Assembly: GCF_011516925.1 (NCBI RefSeq)
Contig: NZ_WOTG01000010.1
Span: forward strand, 1 to 64,000
Origin: Acetobacter fabarum
Lineage (GTDB): Bacteria > Pseudomonadota > Alphaproteobacteria > Acetobacterales > Acetobacteraceae
DNA length: 64,000 bases
Direction: 5' to 3'
Below the pieces are notes generated by a model, which saw nothing but the letters and a program-made list of their open reading frames with translations, had not been told where the DNA came from and searched no databases. The position numbers were made by a program, and so were the translations under genes. Of this stretch, positions 41,968-52,460 are shown piece after piece. The stretch's first letter is position 1. Every line of letters begins with the position of its first letter.

Positions 41968-44900
41968 ATGCACCTTCTGGTCCGCGAAAACCGGACACTG
42001 GATGAACAGGATACAGCCGAAGACCTGGGACTGCCCGGTGCGGATATTGTTGTTCTATCCTTTACAGAGAGCGATCTGCTGGGGCTGCGCCACGCGGCAC
42101 AGCAGATGCGCGCGCAGGTGCAGGCCCGCTTACCATCCGTTCAGGTGACAAGCCTGGCCCGCCTGCGGCACCCCATGTCGATCGACCTGTATGTGGAAAA
42201 TACCCTGCAGGGTGCCAGATGCGTGGTGGTGCGTCTGCTGGGTGGGCTGGATTACTGGCGTTATGGGGTGGAGGAGCTGGCCGCGTGGGCGCGCGAGCAG
42301 GCTGTGCCCGTTGTGTTTCTGCCCGGTCATACCGGGGGCGGTGGGGCTGGGCAGCCAGCAGGCGGTACGGTGGAAGATACCCGTCTGGCCGAACTGTCCT
42401 ACGGTGTGCAGGCCGCTCAATGGCAACGCCTGAATGGCTTTTTTGCCCAAGGTGGGCCGGATAACATGGCCGCAGCCCTGCGGCTTATGTCAGCCCTTGC
42501 CGGATATGGGGAGGATGACGGCACACAGCCCGAGCCTCTGCTCACATGGGGTGTTTATCGTACGTATCCGGCAGCCGGTGAGCAGGCGGTCTGTTCGGCC
42601 GTGCTGGTTTTTTACCGAGCGCACCTTCAGGCATCGGACATGGCGGGGGTGGAACGGCTGGCCGCGGTGCTGGCCGGGCAGGGCTGCACCGTAGCGGTGC
42701 TGTTTGTGACATCCCTCAAGGACCATGGCGTTGCGCAGGGTGTTGCTGAGTATTTGCGCCGCACAAAGCCCGATGTGGTGTTGAATGCCACCTGTTTTTC
42801 CGCTCGTGGGGGGCTGGGGAGTTCCCCGCTGGATGCGGCGTGTGCGCCTGTTTTGCAGGTGCTCCAGCCGGGCTGTACGCAGGCCTTGTGGGCTAAAAGC
42901 GCACGCGGGCTGGGGCGCTCGGACCTTGCCATGCAGGTTGTTCTGCCAGAACTTGATGGAACAATCGCCACATTTCCCATTTCCTTCCGTCAGGAGGCAG
43001 CTCCGGGCCTGCCTGCCCAGCGCGTGGCGTATGATGCTGGCATTGCCATGGTGGCGGCACGGGCTATGGCATGGGCGCGGTTGCGGCATATGCCTGTAGA
43101 GCAAAAACGGGTTGGTATTGTACTCTCCGACTACCCCGGCGCAGGGTTGGAGCAGGGCAGCGCGCATGTGGCCCATGCTGTTGGTCTGGACGGTTTTGCC
43201 AGCCTGCACAACATTATGGAGCATATGCAGCAGCAGGGGTACCAACTGGGGGAGCCGCCGGTGCCAGTCGCGCAGGAACTGGCCCGCCTTATGGCTCAAT
43301 CCCCCCCGCAGGCCGTTTTATCTCTGGCAGATTATAAAGCTTTAAGCGCGGAACTGCCGCCGGACTTCATGGCCACCATTGCGGACGCATGGGGCCCGCC
43401 AGAGCAGGATGCAGCGGTAAGGGATGGCGCATTCCACCTGCGTTACGTGGCTTGGGGTGCCATAACCCTTGCCGTGCAGCCCGACCGAGGGAAAACTGCA
43501 GAGCGTAAAGCCACTTATCACGACCCGGACCAGCCGCCGTGCCATGCCTATGTGGCGTTTTACCTCTGGCTCCGCCACAGCCAAAAACTGGATGCACTTG
43601 TGCATCTGGGCACACACGGCACGCTGGAATGGCTGCCGGGCAAGGCAACGGCTCTTTCCCCGCTCTGTGCGCCTGCGGTGCTTACGGGGGATATGCCGGT
43701 TATTTACCCCTTTATTGTCAATAATCCGGGGGAGGCCGCTGCTGCCCGCAGGCGTCTGGGTGCTGTAACCATCGGGCATATGACGCCCCCGGTCATGCAG
43801 GCCAGCCTGTCGGGTGAAATGCAGGAACTCGAACGCCTGATTGATGAATATGCAGAGGCCGATGGGCTGGACCCCCGCCGTGGTGCCCTGCTGCGGGCGG
43901 ATATTCTGGAGCGTGCAACCCGCACGGGTGTTCTGGCCGAAAGTGGTGTCAGGCCCGGAGAGCTGGATGAGACAGAAGCACTGGCACGGCTGGATGCGTA
44001 TCTGTGCGATGTCAAGGACCTGCAAATCCGTGACGGGTTGCATGTTTTTGGCAAAACAGCACCGCGCTGCACGGCTCTTGTGCAAACCATTGCTCAGGCC
44101 TGTGCCCGGCAGGGGGACCAGACATTTGTGGCCGATGTTACGCAACGCATAAAGCAGTGCGGCACGGCGGAAATGCACGCCCTGCTGGCAGCTCTGGCAG
44201 GGCAGCCGGTAGCGGCCGGGCCAGCCGGTGCTCCCACGCGTGGGCGTATTGACGTGCTGCCAACCGGGCGCAACCTTTTTACCGTGGACCCGTGCGCCCT
44301 GCCAACGCCGTCTGCCGTGGTGCTGGCGACCCGGATGGAGCAGGTCCTGCTGACCCGCCACCTGCAGGAACACGGTGAACCCCTGACCAGACTCGTTATG
44401 GATATGTGGGGTTCAGCCAGTCTGCGCACGGGGGGGGAGGATCTGGCTCTGGCCTTGCGTCTTATGGGAGTGGAGGTGCAGCGCACTGCCAGCACGGGCC
44501 ATGTATGTGGGTTTGAGGTTATTCCCCTCCCCGTGCTGGACCGGCCTAGGGTGGATGTCACGCTCCGTATTTCTGGCCTGTTCCGGGACGCCTTTGGCGA
44601 GCAGATTGCCCTGTTCGATCAGGCGGTCAGCGCAGTTGCTGCCCGGCGTGAACCTGATGACTGGAACCCCCTCGCAGCACAGGCCCGTGGGCTGGAAGGG
44701 GAGGCCCGCAAACGGGCTACCGCACGTATTTTTGGTGCCGCCACAGGAAGTTACGGTACCGGAGTGGAGGACCATCTGCTCCACGGCACATGGCATAACC
44801 GTGAAGAACTGGGGGCCGCATGGCTGGAAGGTTCCTCGTGGATGTATGGTGGCGGGCGGGATGGCACGCGCGATCAGGCTGCCCTGTCCACCCTGCTGGG

Positions 44901-45408
44901 GCGGGCAGAAACTGTCCTGCATGTGCAGGACAATGCCGAAACCGACTTGCTGGAAAGCCCCGATATTGCTGCGCATGAAGGGGGGCTGGCCGCCGCCAGT
45001 CACATGGCGGGGGGTGCTCCTGCGGTTCTGCACGGAGATACCTCCCGCCCACAATCCCCCCGCCTGCGCGGCACAGCAGATGAGGTCGCCCGCATTGTGC
45101 GGGGCCGTCTGGCCAACCCGCAATGGATAAAAGGCATGCAGCAGCACGGATATGCCGGTGCTGCCGAACTGGCACGCGGGCTGGACGCGCTGCACGGTTT
45201 TGCCGCCACCATGCCCCAGCGCTTTGACCCGCAGTTTGATCTGGTGTTTGCCGCAACACTGGGGAATGCGGAATGTGATGATTTTTTGCGCCAGGCCAAC
45301 CCTGCGGCAAGGGAGGCCATGCGCCAGCGCTTTAAGGAGGCCATGCAGCGTGGTCTGTGGCACCCACGCGGTAACAGCGTGGCCTGTGTGCTGGATGAGG
45401 GTGAATAA
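41968..45408 (+). CDS. cobN: Cobaltochelatase subunit CobN
   Basis: 1146 aa, within the usual range for CobN (about 1100-1270). N-terminal LLVRENRTLDEQD, the chelatase centre VHLGTHGTLEWLPGKAT, PVIYPFIVNNPGEAAAARRRLGAV, VVDMWGSA-like LVMDMWGSASLRTGGED and a C-terminal DFLRQANPAAREAMRQRF. It inserts cobalt into hydrogenobyrinic acid a,c-diamide with CobS and CobT AAA+ partners, which are not in the window. The gene is 14 bp after cobW. Magnesium-chelatase BchH is the nearest alternative and is excluded by the neighbours. Confidence 0.96.
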   Translation: MHLLVRENRTLDEQDTAEDLGLPGADIVVLSFTESDLLGLRHAAQQMRAQVQARLPSVQVTSLARLRHPMSIDLYVENTLQGARCVVVRLLGGLDYWRYGVEELAAWAREQAVPVVFLPGHTGGGGAGQPAGGTVEDTRLAELSYGVQAAQWQRLNGFFAQGGPDNMAAALRLMSALAGYGEDDGTQPEPLLTWGVYRTYPAAGEQAVCSAVLVFYRAHLQASDMAGVERLAAVLAGQGCTVAVLFVTSLKDHGVAQGVAEYLRRTKPDVVLNATCFSARGGLGSSPLDAACAPVLQVLQPGCTQALWAKSARGLGRSDLAMQVVLPELDGTIATFPISFRQEAAPGLPAQRVAYDAGIAMVAARAMAWARLRHMPVEQKRVGIVLSDYPGAGLEQGSAHVAHAVGLDGFASLHNIMEHMQQQGYQLGEPPVPVAQELARLMAQSPPQAVLSLADYKALSAELPPDFMATIADAWGPPEQDAAVRDGAFHLRYVAWGAITLAVQPDRGKTAERKATYHDPDQPPCHAYVAFYLWLRHSQKLDALVHLGTHGTLEWLPGKATALSPLCAPAVLTGDMPVIYPFIVNNPGEAAAARRRLGAVTIGHMTPPVMQASLSGEMQELERLIDEYAEADGLDPRRGALLRADILERATRTGVLAESGVRPGELDETEALARLDAYLCDVKDLQIRDGLHVFGKTAPRCTALVQTIAQACARQGDQTFVADVTQRIKQCGTAEMHALLAALAGQPVAAGPAGAPTRGRIDVLPTGRNLFTVDPCALPTPSAVVLATRMEQVLLTRHLQEHGEPLTRLVMDMWGSASLRTGGEDLALALRLMGVEVQRTASTGHVCGFEVIPLPVLDRPRVDVTLRISGLFRDAFGEQIALFDQAVSAVAARREPDDWNPLAAQARGLEGEARKRATARIFGAATGSYGTGVEDHLLHGTWHNREELGAAWLEGSSWMYGGGRDGTRDQAALSTLLGRAETVLHVQDNAETDLLESPDIAAHEGGLAAASHMAGGAPAVLHGDTSRPQSPRLRGTADEVARIVRGRLANPQWIKGMQQHGYAGAAELARGLDALHGFAATMPQRFDPQFDLVFAATLGNAECDDFLRQANPAAREAMRQRFKEAMQRGLWHPRGNSVACVLDEGE

Positions 45409-45411
45409 CGC

Positions 45412-46761
45412 ATGACAACACGGGCCATTATGGTCGCTGCTCCACGGTCTGGCGGGGGCAAGACAACGCTTACACTGGCCCTGCTGGCAGCGTTTGGCAG
45501 GCGGGGTTTGCGGGTTGGCGCGGTCAAAACCGGGCCGGATTACATAGACCCGGCTTTTCATGCCGCCATTACGGGCCGTCCGGGCCTTAATCTGGATAGC
45601 TGGTGCATGCCCGATGCCCTGCTGGGCCGTGTTATGCAGGCGGCCTGTCAGGATGTGGATATTCTGGTCGTGGAATCGGCCATGGGACTGTTTGATGGCT
45701 TATCCCTGCCCGACGGGCAGCGGGGAGCGCCGTCCGATATTGCTGCGCATTTTGGTATTCCGGTTCTGCTTGTGCTCGACATGTCGGGGCAGGGGCAGTC
45801 TGTGGGGCCAATCGCCAGGGGGTTTGCGCAGTGGTCCCCCCATGTGCAGGTGAGCGGGGTTGTGCTCAACCGTGTGGCCTCCCCCCGGCATGAGCGGCTG
45901 GGGCGCGAGGCCGTGCAGGCCGCGCAGCTACCCGTGTATGGAGCATTGATGCGGCAGATGGGGCAAACCCTGCCAGAGCGGCATCTGGGGCTTGTGCAGG
46001 CGCGTGAGCACGGGAACCTCGCTGGCTGGCTGGCTGATCTGGCAGACAAGGCCGAGCGTGAGCTGGATCTGGATGGTATTCTGGCTGCTGCCCGGCCTTT
46101 GCAGGGCGGAGTGGGGGAAGAACTACCCCAGACCGGCGTGTTACCGCCACCGGGGCAGCGGATTGCCGTGGCGGATGATGCGGCTTTTTCCTTCCTGTAT
46201 GGGCATCTGGCCCTGTTCTGGCGGCAGGCTGGTGCGGAGCTGGTGCCTTTTTCCCCTCTGGCGGATGAAGCCCCGGACCCATCCTGCACAGCCTGCTGGC
46301 TCCCCGGTGGTTACCCCGAACTCCATGCAGGCGTGCTGGCAGGGGCTGCCATCTTCCGTACCGGGTTGGCGGATTTTGCCCGCACACGGCCTGTGCACGG
46401 TGAATGTGGGGGGTTTATGGTGCTGGGGCAGGGGCTGGAAGATGCACAGGGCGTGCGGCATGGCATGGCAGGTTTGCTTGGCCACAGCACGTCTTTTGCG
46501 CGACGCAAGTTGAATCTGGGCTACCGTGAGGCCACTCTTGTAGCCGATGGTGTTCTGGGTGCGCGTGGGGCGCGTTTGCGCGGGCATGAGTTCCATTATG
46601 CCACCGTGCTGGAGGGGGGGCAGGATGCCCCACTGGCCAGCCTGCGCTCTGGCATAGGTGAGGAACTGGGGGTGTGTGGTGGCCAGCGTGGGTTTGTGTC
46701 TGGCTCCTTTTTCCATGTGCTGGCCAGTGTGCCAGAGCCGATCACCATGTCTTGCGCCTGA
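45412..46761 (+). CDS. cobB: Cobyrinate/hydrogenobyrinate a,c-diamide synthase
   Basis: 449 aa. N-terminal ATP-binding domain (Walker A APRSGGGKTTLTLALL, KTGPDYIDPAFHAAI), FDG-loop VESAMGLFDGLSLPDG; C-terminal class I glutamine amidotransferase with the Cys in VHGECGGFMVLG and a late HEFHYATV. It amidates side chains a and c using glutamine and ATP, immediately before cobalt insertion in the aerobic route. It starts 3 bp after cobN stops. Confidence 0.95.
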   Translation: MTTRAIMVAAPRSGGGKTTLTLALLAAFGRRGLRVGAVKTGPDYIDPAFHAAITGRPGLNLDSWCMPDALLGRVMQAACQDVDILVVESAMGLFDGLSLPDGQRGAPSDIAAHFGIPVLLVLDMSGQGQSVGPIARGFAQWSPHVQVSGVVLNRVASPRHERLGREAVQAAQLPVYGALMRQMGQTLPERHLGLVQAREHGNLAGWLADLADKAERELDLDGILAAARPLQGGVGEELPQTGVLPPPGQRIAVADDAAFSFLYGHLALFWRQAGAELVPFSPLADEAPDPSCTACWLPGGYPELHAGVLAGAAIFRTGLADFARTRPVHGECGGFMVLGQGLEDAQGVRHGMAGLLGHSTSFARRKLNLGYREATLVADGVLGARGARLRGHEFHYATVLEGGQDAPLASLRSGIGEELGVCGGQRGFVSGSFFHVLASVPEPITMSCA

Positions 46762-46882
46762 ATTAAGGGGGTGGTGGTGTGCCCGGCTTGTCGGCAAAGT
46801 GTCTGGGGCAGGTCGGGGCCGGTTTGTCTGGCCCGTCTGGTCGGTGTGAACAACGGACAGAGATGAAAAGAGGAGACAGGCC

Positions 46883-47461
46883 ATGCAGTCTTTTCCTGTA
46901 TTGCTGGTAAGGCATGCTCCCGTGCTGCTGCCCGAAGGTGTCTGTTACGGCAGGCAGGATGTGGCGTTGCGTCCGGGATGGGAAAAAATCGTGTCCGGGC
47001 TTTCTGTTCTGGCCAAGGGGGCGGTCTGCCGTGTGCTGTATAGCTCGCCAGCACAACGCTGCCGGGACATGGCGCAACGTCTGGCATTGGCAACCGGTAT
47101 GGAACTGCGGGTGGACCCAAGGCTGGCCGAACTGGACTTTGGCCGGTGGGAAGGGCTGCGTTGGCAGGATATCGAGCGCAGGCAACTGGATGAATGGGCC
47201 AGGGATCCATCCAGCTTTGCCCCGCCGGAGGGGGAGAGCGGTCTGGCGCTCTGCCACCGTATTACCGACTTCTGGCAGGATATGCACCGTAAGGGGGAGG
47301 CCGCGTGTGTGCTTTCACACGGCGGGCCGTTGCGTATTCTCAGCGCACTGGCGGCGGGGGAGCAGCCGGAACTGCTGGCCCCTTCCATGCCGCAGGGTTT
47401 TGCCCGGCTGTTTATGGTGGAGCAGGCCGCGACCCGCCCGGCCCTGCATCCTGTTGGGTGA
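46883..47461 (+). CDS. Histidine phosphatase, probable alpha-ribazole phosphatase
   Basis: 192 aa with the phosphoglycerate-mutase fold: RHAP (phospho-His) at residue 10, SSPAQRCRDMAQ, ELDFGRWEGLRW and LSHGGPLRIL (second His). The location among cob genes suggests removal of phosphate from alpha-ribazole-5'-phosphate or adenosylcobalamin-5'-phosphate. Its ATG follows GAGGAGACAGG by a few bases. The name CobC is avoided here because it also denotes the decarboxylase below. Confidence 0.88.
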   Translation: MQSFPVLLVRHAPVLLPEGVCYGRQDVALRPGWEKIVSGLSVLAKGAVCRVLYSSPAQRCRDMAQRLALATGMELRVDPRLAELDFGRWEGLRWQDIERRQLDEWARDPSSFAPPEGESGLALCHRITDFWQDMHRKGEAACVLSHGGPLRILSALAAGEQPELLAPSMPQGFARLFMVEQAATRPALHPVG

Positions 47462-47505
47462 GCCGACCGTACACACGCATTGGATAGACAGAGAATACCA
47501 AAACC

Positions 47506-48132
47506 ATGAGTAACGAGCAGCACAATACGCCAGAGCACGACGCCGAACGCCACAAGGAAAAAATGCGCAAACGCAAGGCAGTGCAGGATAAGGAGGTCGC
47601 CAGCAAAACCGGGGAAAAAGGTCTGCTGTTGGTTAATACCGGGCCGGGCAAAGGCAAGTCCACGGCAGCCTTTGGGCTTGCACTGCGCATGCTGGGCTAT
47701 GACCGGCGCGTGGTGGTGGTGCAGTTTATCAAAGGGGCATGGCATACGGGTGAGCGCCGGGCGCTCGAACGCTTTGGTGATCTGGTGGAATGGCACAGCA
47801 TGGGCGAAGGGTTTACGTGGGAAACACAGGACCGCGCGCGGGATGTGGCGGCGTGCGAACGTGCATGGGCCGTGGCGGTGCAGGCACTGGCCCGGCCGGA
47901 TGTTGCCCTTGTGGTGCTGGATGAACTGAATGTGGCCCTGCGCTACGAGTATCTGAATATAGAGCGGGTTCTGGCGGATATTAACGCCCGGACACAAAGC
48001 CAGCATGTTGTGGTAACAGGCCGTAACGCCAGACAGCCCATGCTGGACGCGGCTGATCTGGTCACGGAAATGACATTGGTCAAGCACCACTTCAAGGCCG
48101 GGATCAAGGCGCAGGAAGGCGTGGAGTTTTGA
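47506..48132 (+). CDS. cobO: Cob(I)yrinic acid a,c-diamide adenosyltransferase
   Basis: 208 aa. An N-terminal basic, helical extension ([16 protein letters not shown]) is followed by the P-loop [52 protein letters not shown] and [20 protein letters not shown], all characteristic of the CobA/CobO/BtuR family. It adds the 5'-deoxyadenosyl group to corrinoid Co(I). It overlaps cobQ by 4 bp. Confidence 0.96.
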   Translation: MSNEQHNTPEHDAERHKEKMRKRKAVQDKEVASKTGEKGLLLVNTGPGKGKSTAAFGLALRMLGYDRRVVVVQFIKGAWHTGERRALERFGDLVEWHSMGEGFTWETQDRARDVAACERAWAVAVQALARPDVALVVLDELNVALRYEYLNIERVLADINARTQSQHVVVTGRNARQPMLDAADLVTEMTLVKHHFKAGIKAQEGVEF

Positions 48133-49673
48133 GCGCTCGCGTTCTTATGGTGCAGGGCACAGGCTCAAGCGTTGGCAAATCCACACTGGTTGCAGGGCTG
48201 GCGCGGGCTCTGGTGCGGCGGGGGCTGCGGGTATTGCCCTTTAAGCCACAGAACATGTCCAACAATGCCGCCGTTACACTGGATGGTGCAGAAATCGGGC
48301 GGGCACAGGCCTTACAGGCCCGAGCCTGTGGTGTGCCGCCCATGGCGGACATGAACCCGGTTTTGCTAAAACCACAGGGCGAGACCGGGTCGCAGCTTGT
48401 TGTGCGTGGCCAGCGGGTGGATACGGTGGAGGCCCGGCATTACCAGAGCCGCAAAGAGCAGCTTATGCCGCAGGTTCTGCAAAGTTTTAAAAATCTGGCG
48501 GCCAGTGCAGATATTGTTCTGGTGGAGGGGGCGGGATCTGCCTCTGAAGTTAATCTGCGGCGGCATGATATTGCCAATATGGGCTTTGCCCGCGCCGTAC
48601 AGGCACCTGTTGTGCTGGTAGGGGATATTGACCGAGGTGGCGTGATTGCCAGCCTTGTGGGCACACAGGTTGTGTTGCAGCCAGAAGATGCAGAGCGGAT
48701 CAAGGGGTTTGTGGTCAACCGCATGCGTGGGGACCCGACCCTGTTTGCCGATGGTATGCAGTTTGTTGCCCAAAAAACCGGCTGGCAGGCGCTTGGGTTG
48801 GTGCCTTACCTGGCTGATGTACACGACCTGCCCGCCGAGGATGCCGCCGACCTTATGGATACCCTGCGGGCAAGGCGGTTGCAGGGCCGAGTGGGGGATA
48901 CGCAACCAGAACCCCGCTTGCGCGTGGTTGTGCCCATATTACCCATGATTGCAAATTTTGATGACCTGGACCCACTCTGTGCCGAACCGGGGGTCGAGGT
49001 TATTCCTGTTATGGAAGGGGAGGCCCTGCCGCAGGCCGATGTTATTCTGCTGCCCGGCTCCAAAGCTACTCTGGCGGATCTGGCGTGCCTGCGCGCGCGT
49101 GGCTGGGCCGGGTGTATTGTAGAACATGCACAAAAAGGCGGTGTGGTTATGGGTATTTGCGGTGGCTACCAGATGCTGGGCCATAGCGTTGCCGACCCGC
49201 ACGGCACGGAAGGCCCGCCCTGCACGGCGCAGGGGCTTGGGCTACTGCCCATCCACACCGTTCTGGGGGATGATAAAAAACTTGAATACGGCAAGGGTTT
49301 TCTGGCTCAGGGCGGTCAGCCCGTTGCGGGGTACGAAATGCATCTGGGGCACACCCACAGGCCGGAGGGCTTTACCCCTCTCCTGTGGTTGAACGGGCAG
49401 GCCGAAGGGTGCGTGTCGGGGAATGGCCGGGTCTGGGGCACATACCTGCATGGCGTGTTTACGCATCGTGCGGCCCGGCTGGCCTTGCTTGAACGTGCTG
49501 CAGGTGCTGCGTTTGCACCAGAGGGAATATGGGCGCAGGCCGGGCAGACCCTGCCGGACACGCATGATGGTGTAGTGGATGCCGCACTGGACCATCTGGC
49601 TGACCATCTGGAGCGGCATATGGATATAGACGCTCTTCTGGCCCTGGCCAGTCTGCCGGTTTACGCTGCGTGA
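48129..49673 (+). CDS. cobQ: Cobyric acid synthase
   Basis: 514 aa from a TTG at 48129 that overlaps the cobO stop; the start peptide [18 protein letters not shown] fits the family, while an ATG at 48147 is a shorter option. N-terminal ATPase ([41 protein letters not shown]), then an amidotransferase with the Cys in [10 protein letters not shown] and His in TYLHGVF. It amidates side chains b, d, e and g of adenosylcobyrinic acid diamide. Last gene of the riboswitch-led operon. Confidence 0.95.
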   Translation: MSARVLMVQGTGSSVGKSTLVAGLARALVRRGLRVLPFKPQNMSNNAAVTLDGAEIGRAQALQARACGVPPMADMNPVLLKPQGETGSQLVVRGQRVDTVEARHYQSRKEQLMPQVLQSFKNLAASADIVLVEGAGSASEVNLRRHDIANMGFARAVQAPVVLVGDIDRGGVIASLVGTQVVLQPEDAERIKGFVVNRMRGDPTLFADGMQFVAQKTGWQALGLVPYLADVHDLPAEDAADLMDTLRARRLQGRVGDTQPEPRLRVVVPILPMIANFDDLDPLCAEPGVEVIPVMEGEALPQADVILLPGSKATLADLACLRARGWAGCIVEHAQKGGVVMGICGGYQMLGHSVADPHGTEGPPCTAQGLGLLPIHTVLGDDKKLEYGKGFLAQGGQPVAGYEMHLGHTHRPEGFTPLLWLNGQAEGCVSGNGRVWGTYLHGVFTHRAARLALLERAAGAAFAPEGIWAQAGQTLPDTHDGVVDAALDHLADHLERHMDIDALLALASLPVYAA

Positions 49674-49706
49674 TGGCAAAGGGGTGTATGCCCCGCACGG
49701 TACGGG

Positions 49707-50345
49707 CTAGCGGGCAATCCATTTGCGGCGTGCGGGGTTGCGCTGTTCCCAGCCACGGCGTTCCAGCTCGGGTGAGCTGGCAGGTTCCAGCGGATAGCCA
49801 ACGCACAGATAGGCCAGAAACTGCCATTCCGGGTTAATGCCCAGCACCCTGTTGGCCTCTTTTGGGTCCAGAATGGAAACCCAGCCAACACCAATGCCCT
49901 GTGCTGTTGCTGCAAGCCAAAAGGTATGGATGGCCATAACGGCGGACCATGTGGTGGTCTGGGGCATGGTGCCCCGGCCTAGCCCGCGGCCTTGCGCGGG
50001 GTTGGTTTCGCAAAAAACGGCAATATGGTGGGGGGCATCGTCCAGCCCGGCCAGTTTGAGCGATGCGTAACGCTGGGCGTCGTCCCCGCCTCGTCCGGCC
50101 AGTTCACGCGCATTGCTGTGAGCAAAGTTCTCACGGATCGCATGGCGGCGGGTCGGGCTATCCACTTTTACAAAGCGCCACGGCTCGCTCAGCCCCACGG
50201 AGGGGGCCAGGCAGGCGGTTTCCAGCAGGTGTGCCAGAGTACGGTCGGGGAGCGGGTCTGTCCGGAAATGGCGCACATCCCTCCGCCATGTAAAAAGCTG
50301 CTCAAGTTCGGCTGCAAAAGCGGGGGAAAAGGAGGGTGCATTCAT
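49707..50345 (-). CDS. bluB: 5,6-Dimethylbenzimidazole synthase
   Basis: 212 aa from the ATG at 50345, which overlaps the cbiB stop (ATGA). Nitroreductase-like FMN fold with BluB features: RRDVRHFRTDPLP (FMN-binding Arg), SVGLSEPWRFV, ATAQGIGVGWVSILDP and a C-terminal YLCVGYP. It breaks down FMNH2 with oxygen to make the lower ligand DMB. Its presence indicates true B12 rather than pseudocobalamin and an aerobic life. Confidence 0.95.
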   Translation of the reverse strand: MNAPSFSPAFAAELEQLFTWRRDVRHFRTDPLPDRTLAHLLETACLAPSVGLSEPWRFVKVDSPTRRHAIRENFAHSNARELAGRGGDDAQRYASLKLAGLDDAPHHIAVFCETNPAQGRGLGRGTMPQTTTWSAVMAIHTFWLAATAQGIGVGWVSILDPKEANRVLGINPEWQFLAYLCVGYPLEPASSPELERRGWEQRNPARRKWIAR

Positions 50346-51382
50346 GCCCCTATCATGCCGCCAAGTGCAGCGCACAGCAACCCGGCAATAAGCACGCCGC
50401 ATGCACGCCGGTACAGGCGCAGCCCACGCTCCAGATCAGCCACACCGGCTCCGGACGTGCCGCTGCCAATCCATGGGTCTTTGGTCATTTTGCCGCCATA
50501 GGAGCGCGGGCCTGCCAGCAGGGTGTTCAGGGCTGCGGCCATGGCGGCTTCCGGCCAGCCTGCATTGGGGGAGCGGTGGTGGGGCGCATCGCGCTTTATG
50601 GTCCGCCAGATATGAGGCCATTGCTGCCGTGGAGCGGCCAGCATCAGGCACAGCGCAGCCAGACGGGACGCTGGCAGGTTGATCAGGTCATCCAGTTTGG
50701 CCGCAGCCATGCCAAAGGCTCTGTAACGGGGGTTAAGATGGCCGATCATGCTATCGGCTGTGTTGACACATTTGTAAAAAACCGCCCCCGGCAGGCCAAA
50801 CAGGGCGGTCCAGAACAATGGCGCCACAATCCCGTCTGAAAAGTTTTCGGCCAGACTTTCCAATGCCGCGCGCACAACTGCGGCTTCATCCAGTGCGCTG
50901 GTGTCACGCCCTACAATCATGCTTACGGCTTTGCGGCCAGCAGACAGGCCATTGTGGCGCAGGGCTGTGCCCACAGCCTGCACATGCACCCATAGCGAGC
51001 GCTGTGCCACAAGCGTGCTGGCCAGCCCTGCCTGCACAAGCAACATGACAGGGGCAGGCAAAAGAGTATAACCCACCCCAAGCAGGCCGGCTGTAAAGGT
51101 AACGGGTATGGCAATAATCAGGGCCAGTGCCACAAACCCCAGTAACCGCCGTGTGCGCTCGGATGTGTCCATCCTGTTCAGCACATGTTCGAGCCGGTCG
51201 ATCAGCGCGCCAATCCACATAACGGGGTGGCCGATCATGTTTAGCAGGGGGGCGGGGTAACCCCAGGCGGCTTCCATGCCAGCGGCAAGGGCTGCCACTG
51301 GCAGGGTGATGGAGAGGGGGAAGAACAGCATGGGGGCGGGTATGAACACTAGGCTGGCACAAAAGATCACGGACGCTACCAT
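50342..51382 (-). CDS. cbiB: Adenosylcobinamide-phosphate synthase (CbiB/CobD)
   Basis: 346 aa if started at the ATG at 51382; an ATG at 51331 also fits and may be better, since it begins the first membrane helix (MLFFPLSITLPVAALAAG). Family motifs: GHPVMWIGALIDRLEHVLN, SLAENFSDGIVAPLFWTALFGLPGA, FYKCVNTADSMIGHLNPRYRAFGMAAAKLDDLINLPASRL. It attaches aminopropanol phosphate to adenosylcobyric acid in the membrane. The 5' end touches or overlaps the divergent decarboxylase start (CATG at 51380-51383). Confidence 0.93.
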   Translation of the reverse strand: MVASVIFCASLVFIPAPMLFFPLSITLPVAALAAGMEAAWGYPAPLLNMIGHPVMWIGALIDRLEHVLNRMDTSERTRRLLGFVALALIIAIPVTFTAGLLGVGYTLLPAPVMLLVQAGLASTLVAQRSLWVHVQAVGTALRHNGLSAGRKAVSMIVGRDTSALDEAAVVRAALESLAENFSDGIVAPLFWTALFGLPGAVFYKCVNTADSMIGHLNPRYRAFGMAAAKLDDLINLPASRLAALCLMLAAPRQQWPHIWRTIKRDAPHHRSPNAGWPEAAMAAALNTLLAGPRSYGGKMTKDPWIGSGTSGAGVADLERGLRLYRRACGVLIAGLLCAALGGMIGA

Positions 51383-52460
51383 GCACCATGCAGCACCGCC
51401 TAACGGTTTGTCCTCCACAACAGGTGCTGCAGAACTGCCGGTGCCCAGCCATGGCGGGCAGGTGCAGGCTGTCATGCGGCATTTTGTGGGTGCGCCGGAG
51501 CCTTTTATAGACCTCTCCACAGGGATTAACCCCGTTGCATACCCGCTGGTCTGGCCAGACCCGAAAACCCTGCAACGCCTGCCCGAAGAAGGGGAGGAGC
51601 AGGCTTTGCAAGAGGTTGCCGCCCGTGCCTATGGCGTGCCATCGCCCGACATGGTGGTAACCGGGGCTGGCAGCCAGAGCCTTATAGCCCTGCTGCCCCG
51701 GTTGCTGGGGGCGCGGAGGGCCTGTGTGCTGGGGCCAACCTATTCTGGCCACGGGCAGGCGTGGGAGCACAATGGTGTGCCATGGAGCGGCGTGGAGCAC
51801 GTGCAGCAGGTCCGCCAGGCCGCACAACAGGCGGGAACGGCCTGTGTGATCTGTAACCCCAATAACCCCGATGGCCGCCTGCTGAACATGCAGGACCTTG
51901 CGGCTCTGGCGGAACAGTGCGCAAAGGCGGGGGGCTGGCTTGTGGTGGATGAGGCCTTCGGGGATTTTGCCACCCATAGCGTGGCTTCCCTGCTGCCGCA
52001 CCCGGCACTTGTGGTGCTGCGTTCGTTTGGCAAGAGCTACGGCCTGCCGGGTGTGCGGCTGGGCTTTTTGCTGGCGGCTCCGGCACTGGCACAAAAGGCG
52101 CGGTCCCTGCTGGGGTCATGGCCGGTTGGGGCAGTCGCCCTTGCCGCGGGCACGCAGGCACTGGCCGATACGCACTGGGTGCAGCAGGCGGCGCAAAAAG
52201 CCCGTCTGGCCCATGCAAGGCTGGTAGAGATGCTGCATGGCGCAGGCCTTGCATGGCGGGGGCAGGCTACGCTGTTCACGCTGGTTGATACCCCCCATGC
52301 CTATGGGTTGTGGGTGCATCTGTGCCGCCACGGCATTGTAACCCGCCGCTTTGCCGGGTGCTCCCATAGCTTGCGGATTGGCCTGCCCGCCAACGAGGCA
52401 GAATGGACCCGGCTGGCATGTGCGCTCAAGGCATGGCAGGTGGGCCGGCAGGAGGCGTAG
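51381..52460 (+). CDS. cobC: L-threonine-O-3-phosphate decarboxylase (cobalamin pathway)
   Basis: 359 aa from the ATG at 51381; an ATG at 51330 with GGGGAAG upstream is possible. Class I aminotransferase fold: PSHGGQ, FIDLSTGINPVAYP, NPNNPDGR, VVDEAFGDF, and the PLP lysine in RSFGKSYGLPGVRLGF. It decarboxylates threonine phosphate to aminopropanol phosphate, the substrate of the divergently encoded CbiB. In other nomenclature this gene is called cobD. Confidence 0.92.
   Translation: MHHAAPPNGLSSTTGAAELPVPSHGGQVQAVMRHFVGAPEPFIDLSTGINPVAYPLVWPDPKTLQRLPEEGEEQALQEVAARAYGVPSPDMVVTGAGSQSLIALLPRLLGARRACVLGPTYSGHGQAWEHNGVPWSGVEHVQQVRQAAQQAGTACVICNPNNPDGRLLNMQDLAALAEQCAKAGGWLVVDEAFGDFATHSVASLLPHPALVVLRSFGKSYGLPGVRLGFLLAAPALAQKARSLLGSWPVGAVALAAGTQALADTHWVQQAAQKARLAHARLVEMLHGAGLAWRGQATLFTLVDTPHAYGLWVHLCRHGIVTRRFAGCSHSLRIGLPANEAEWTRLACALKAWQVGRQEA

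Noticed and set aside
46762-46882. Second cobalamin riboswitch before the phosphatase gene
   Set aside because: None of the conserved B12-box blocks are present.
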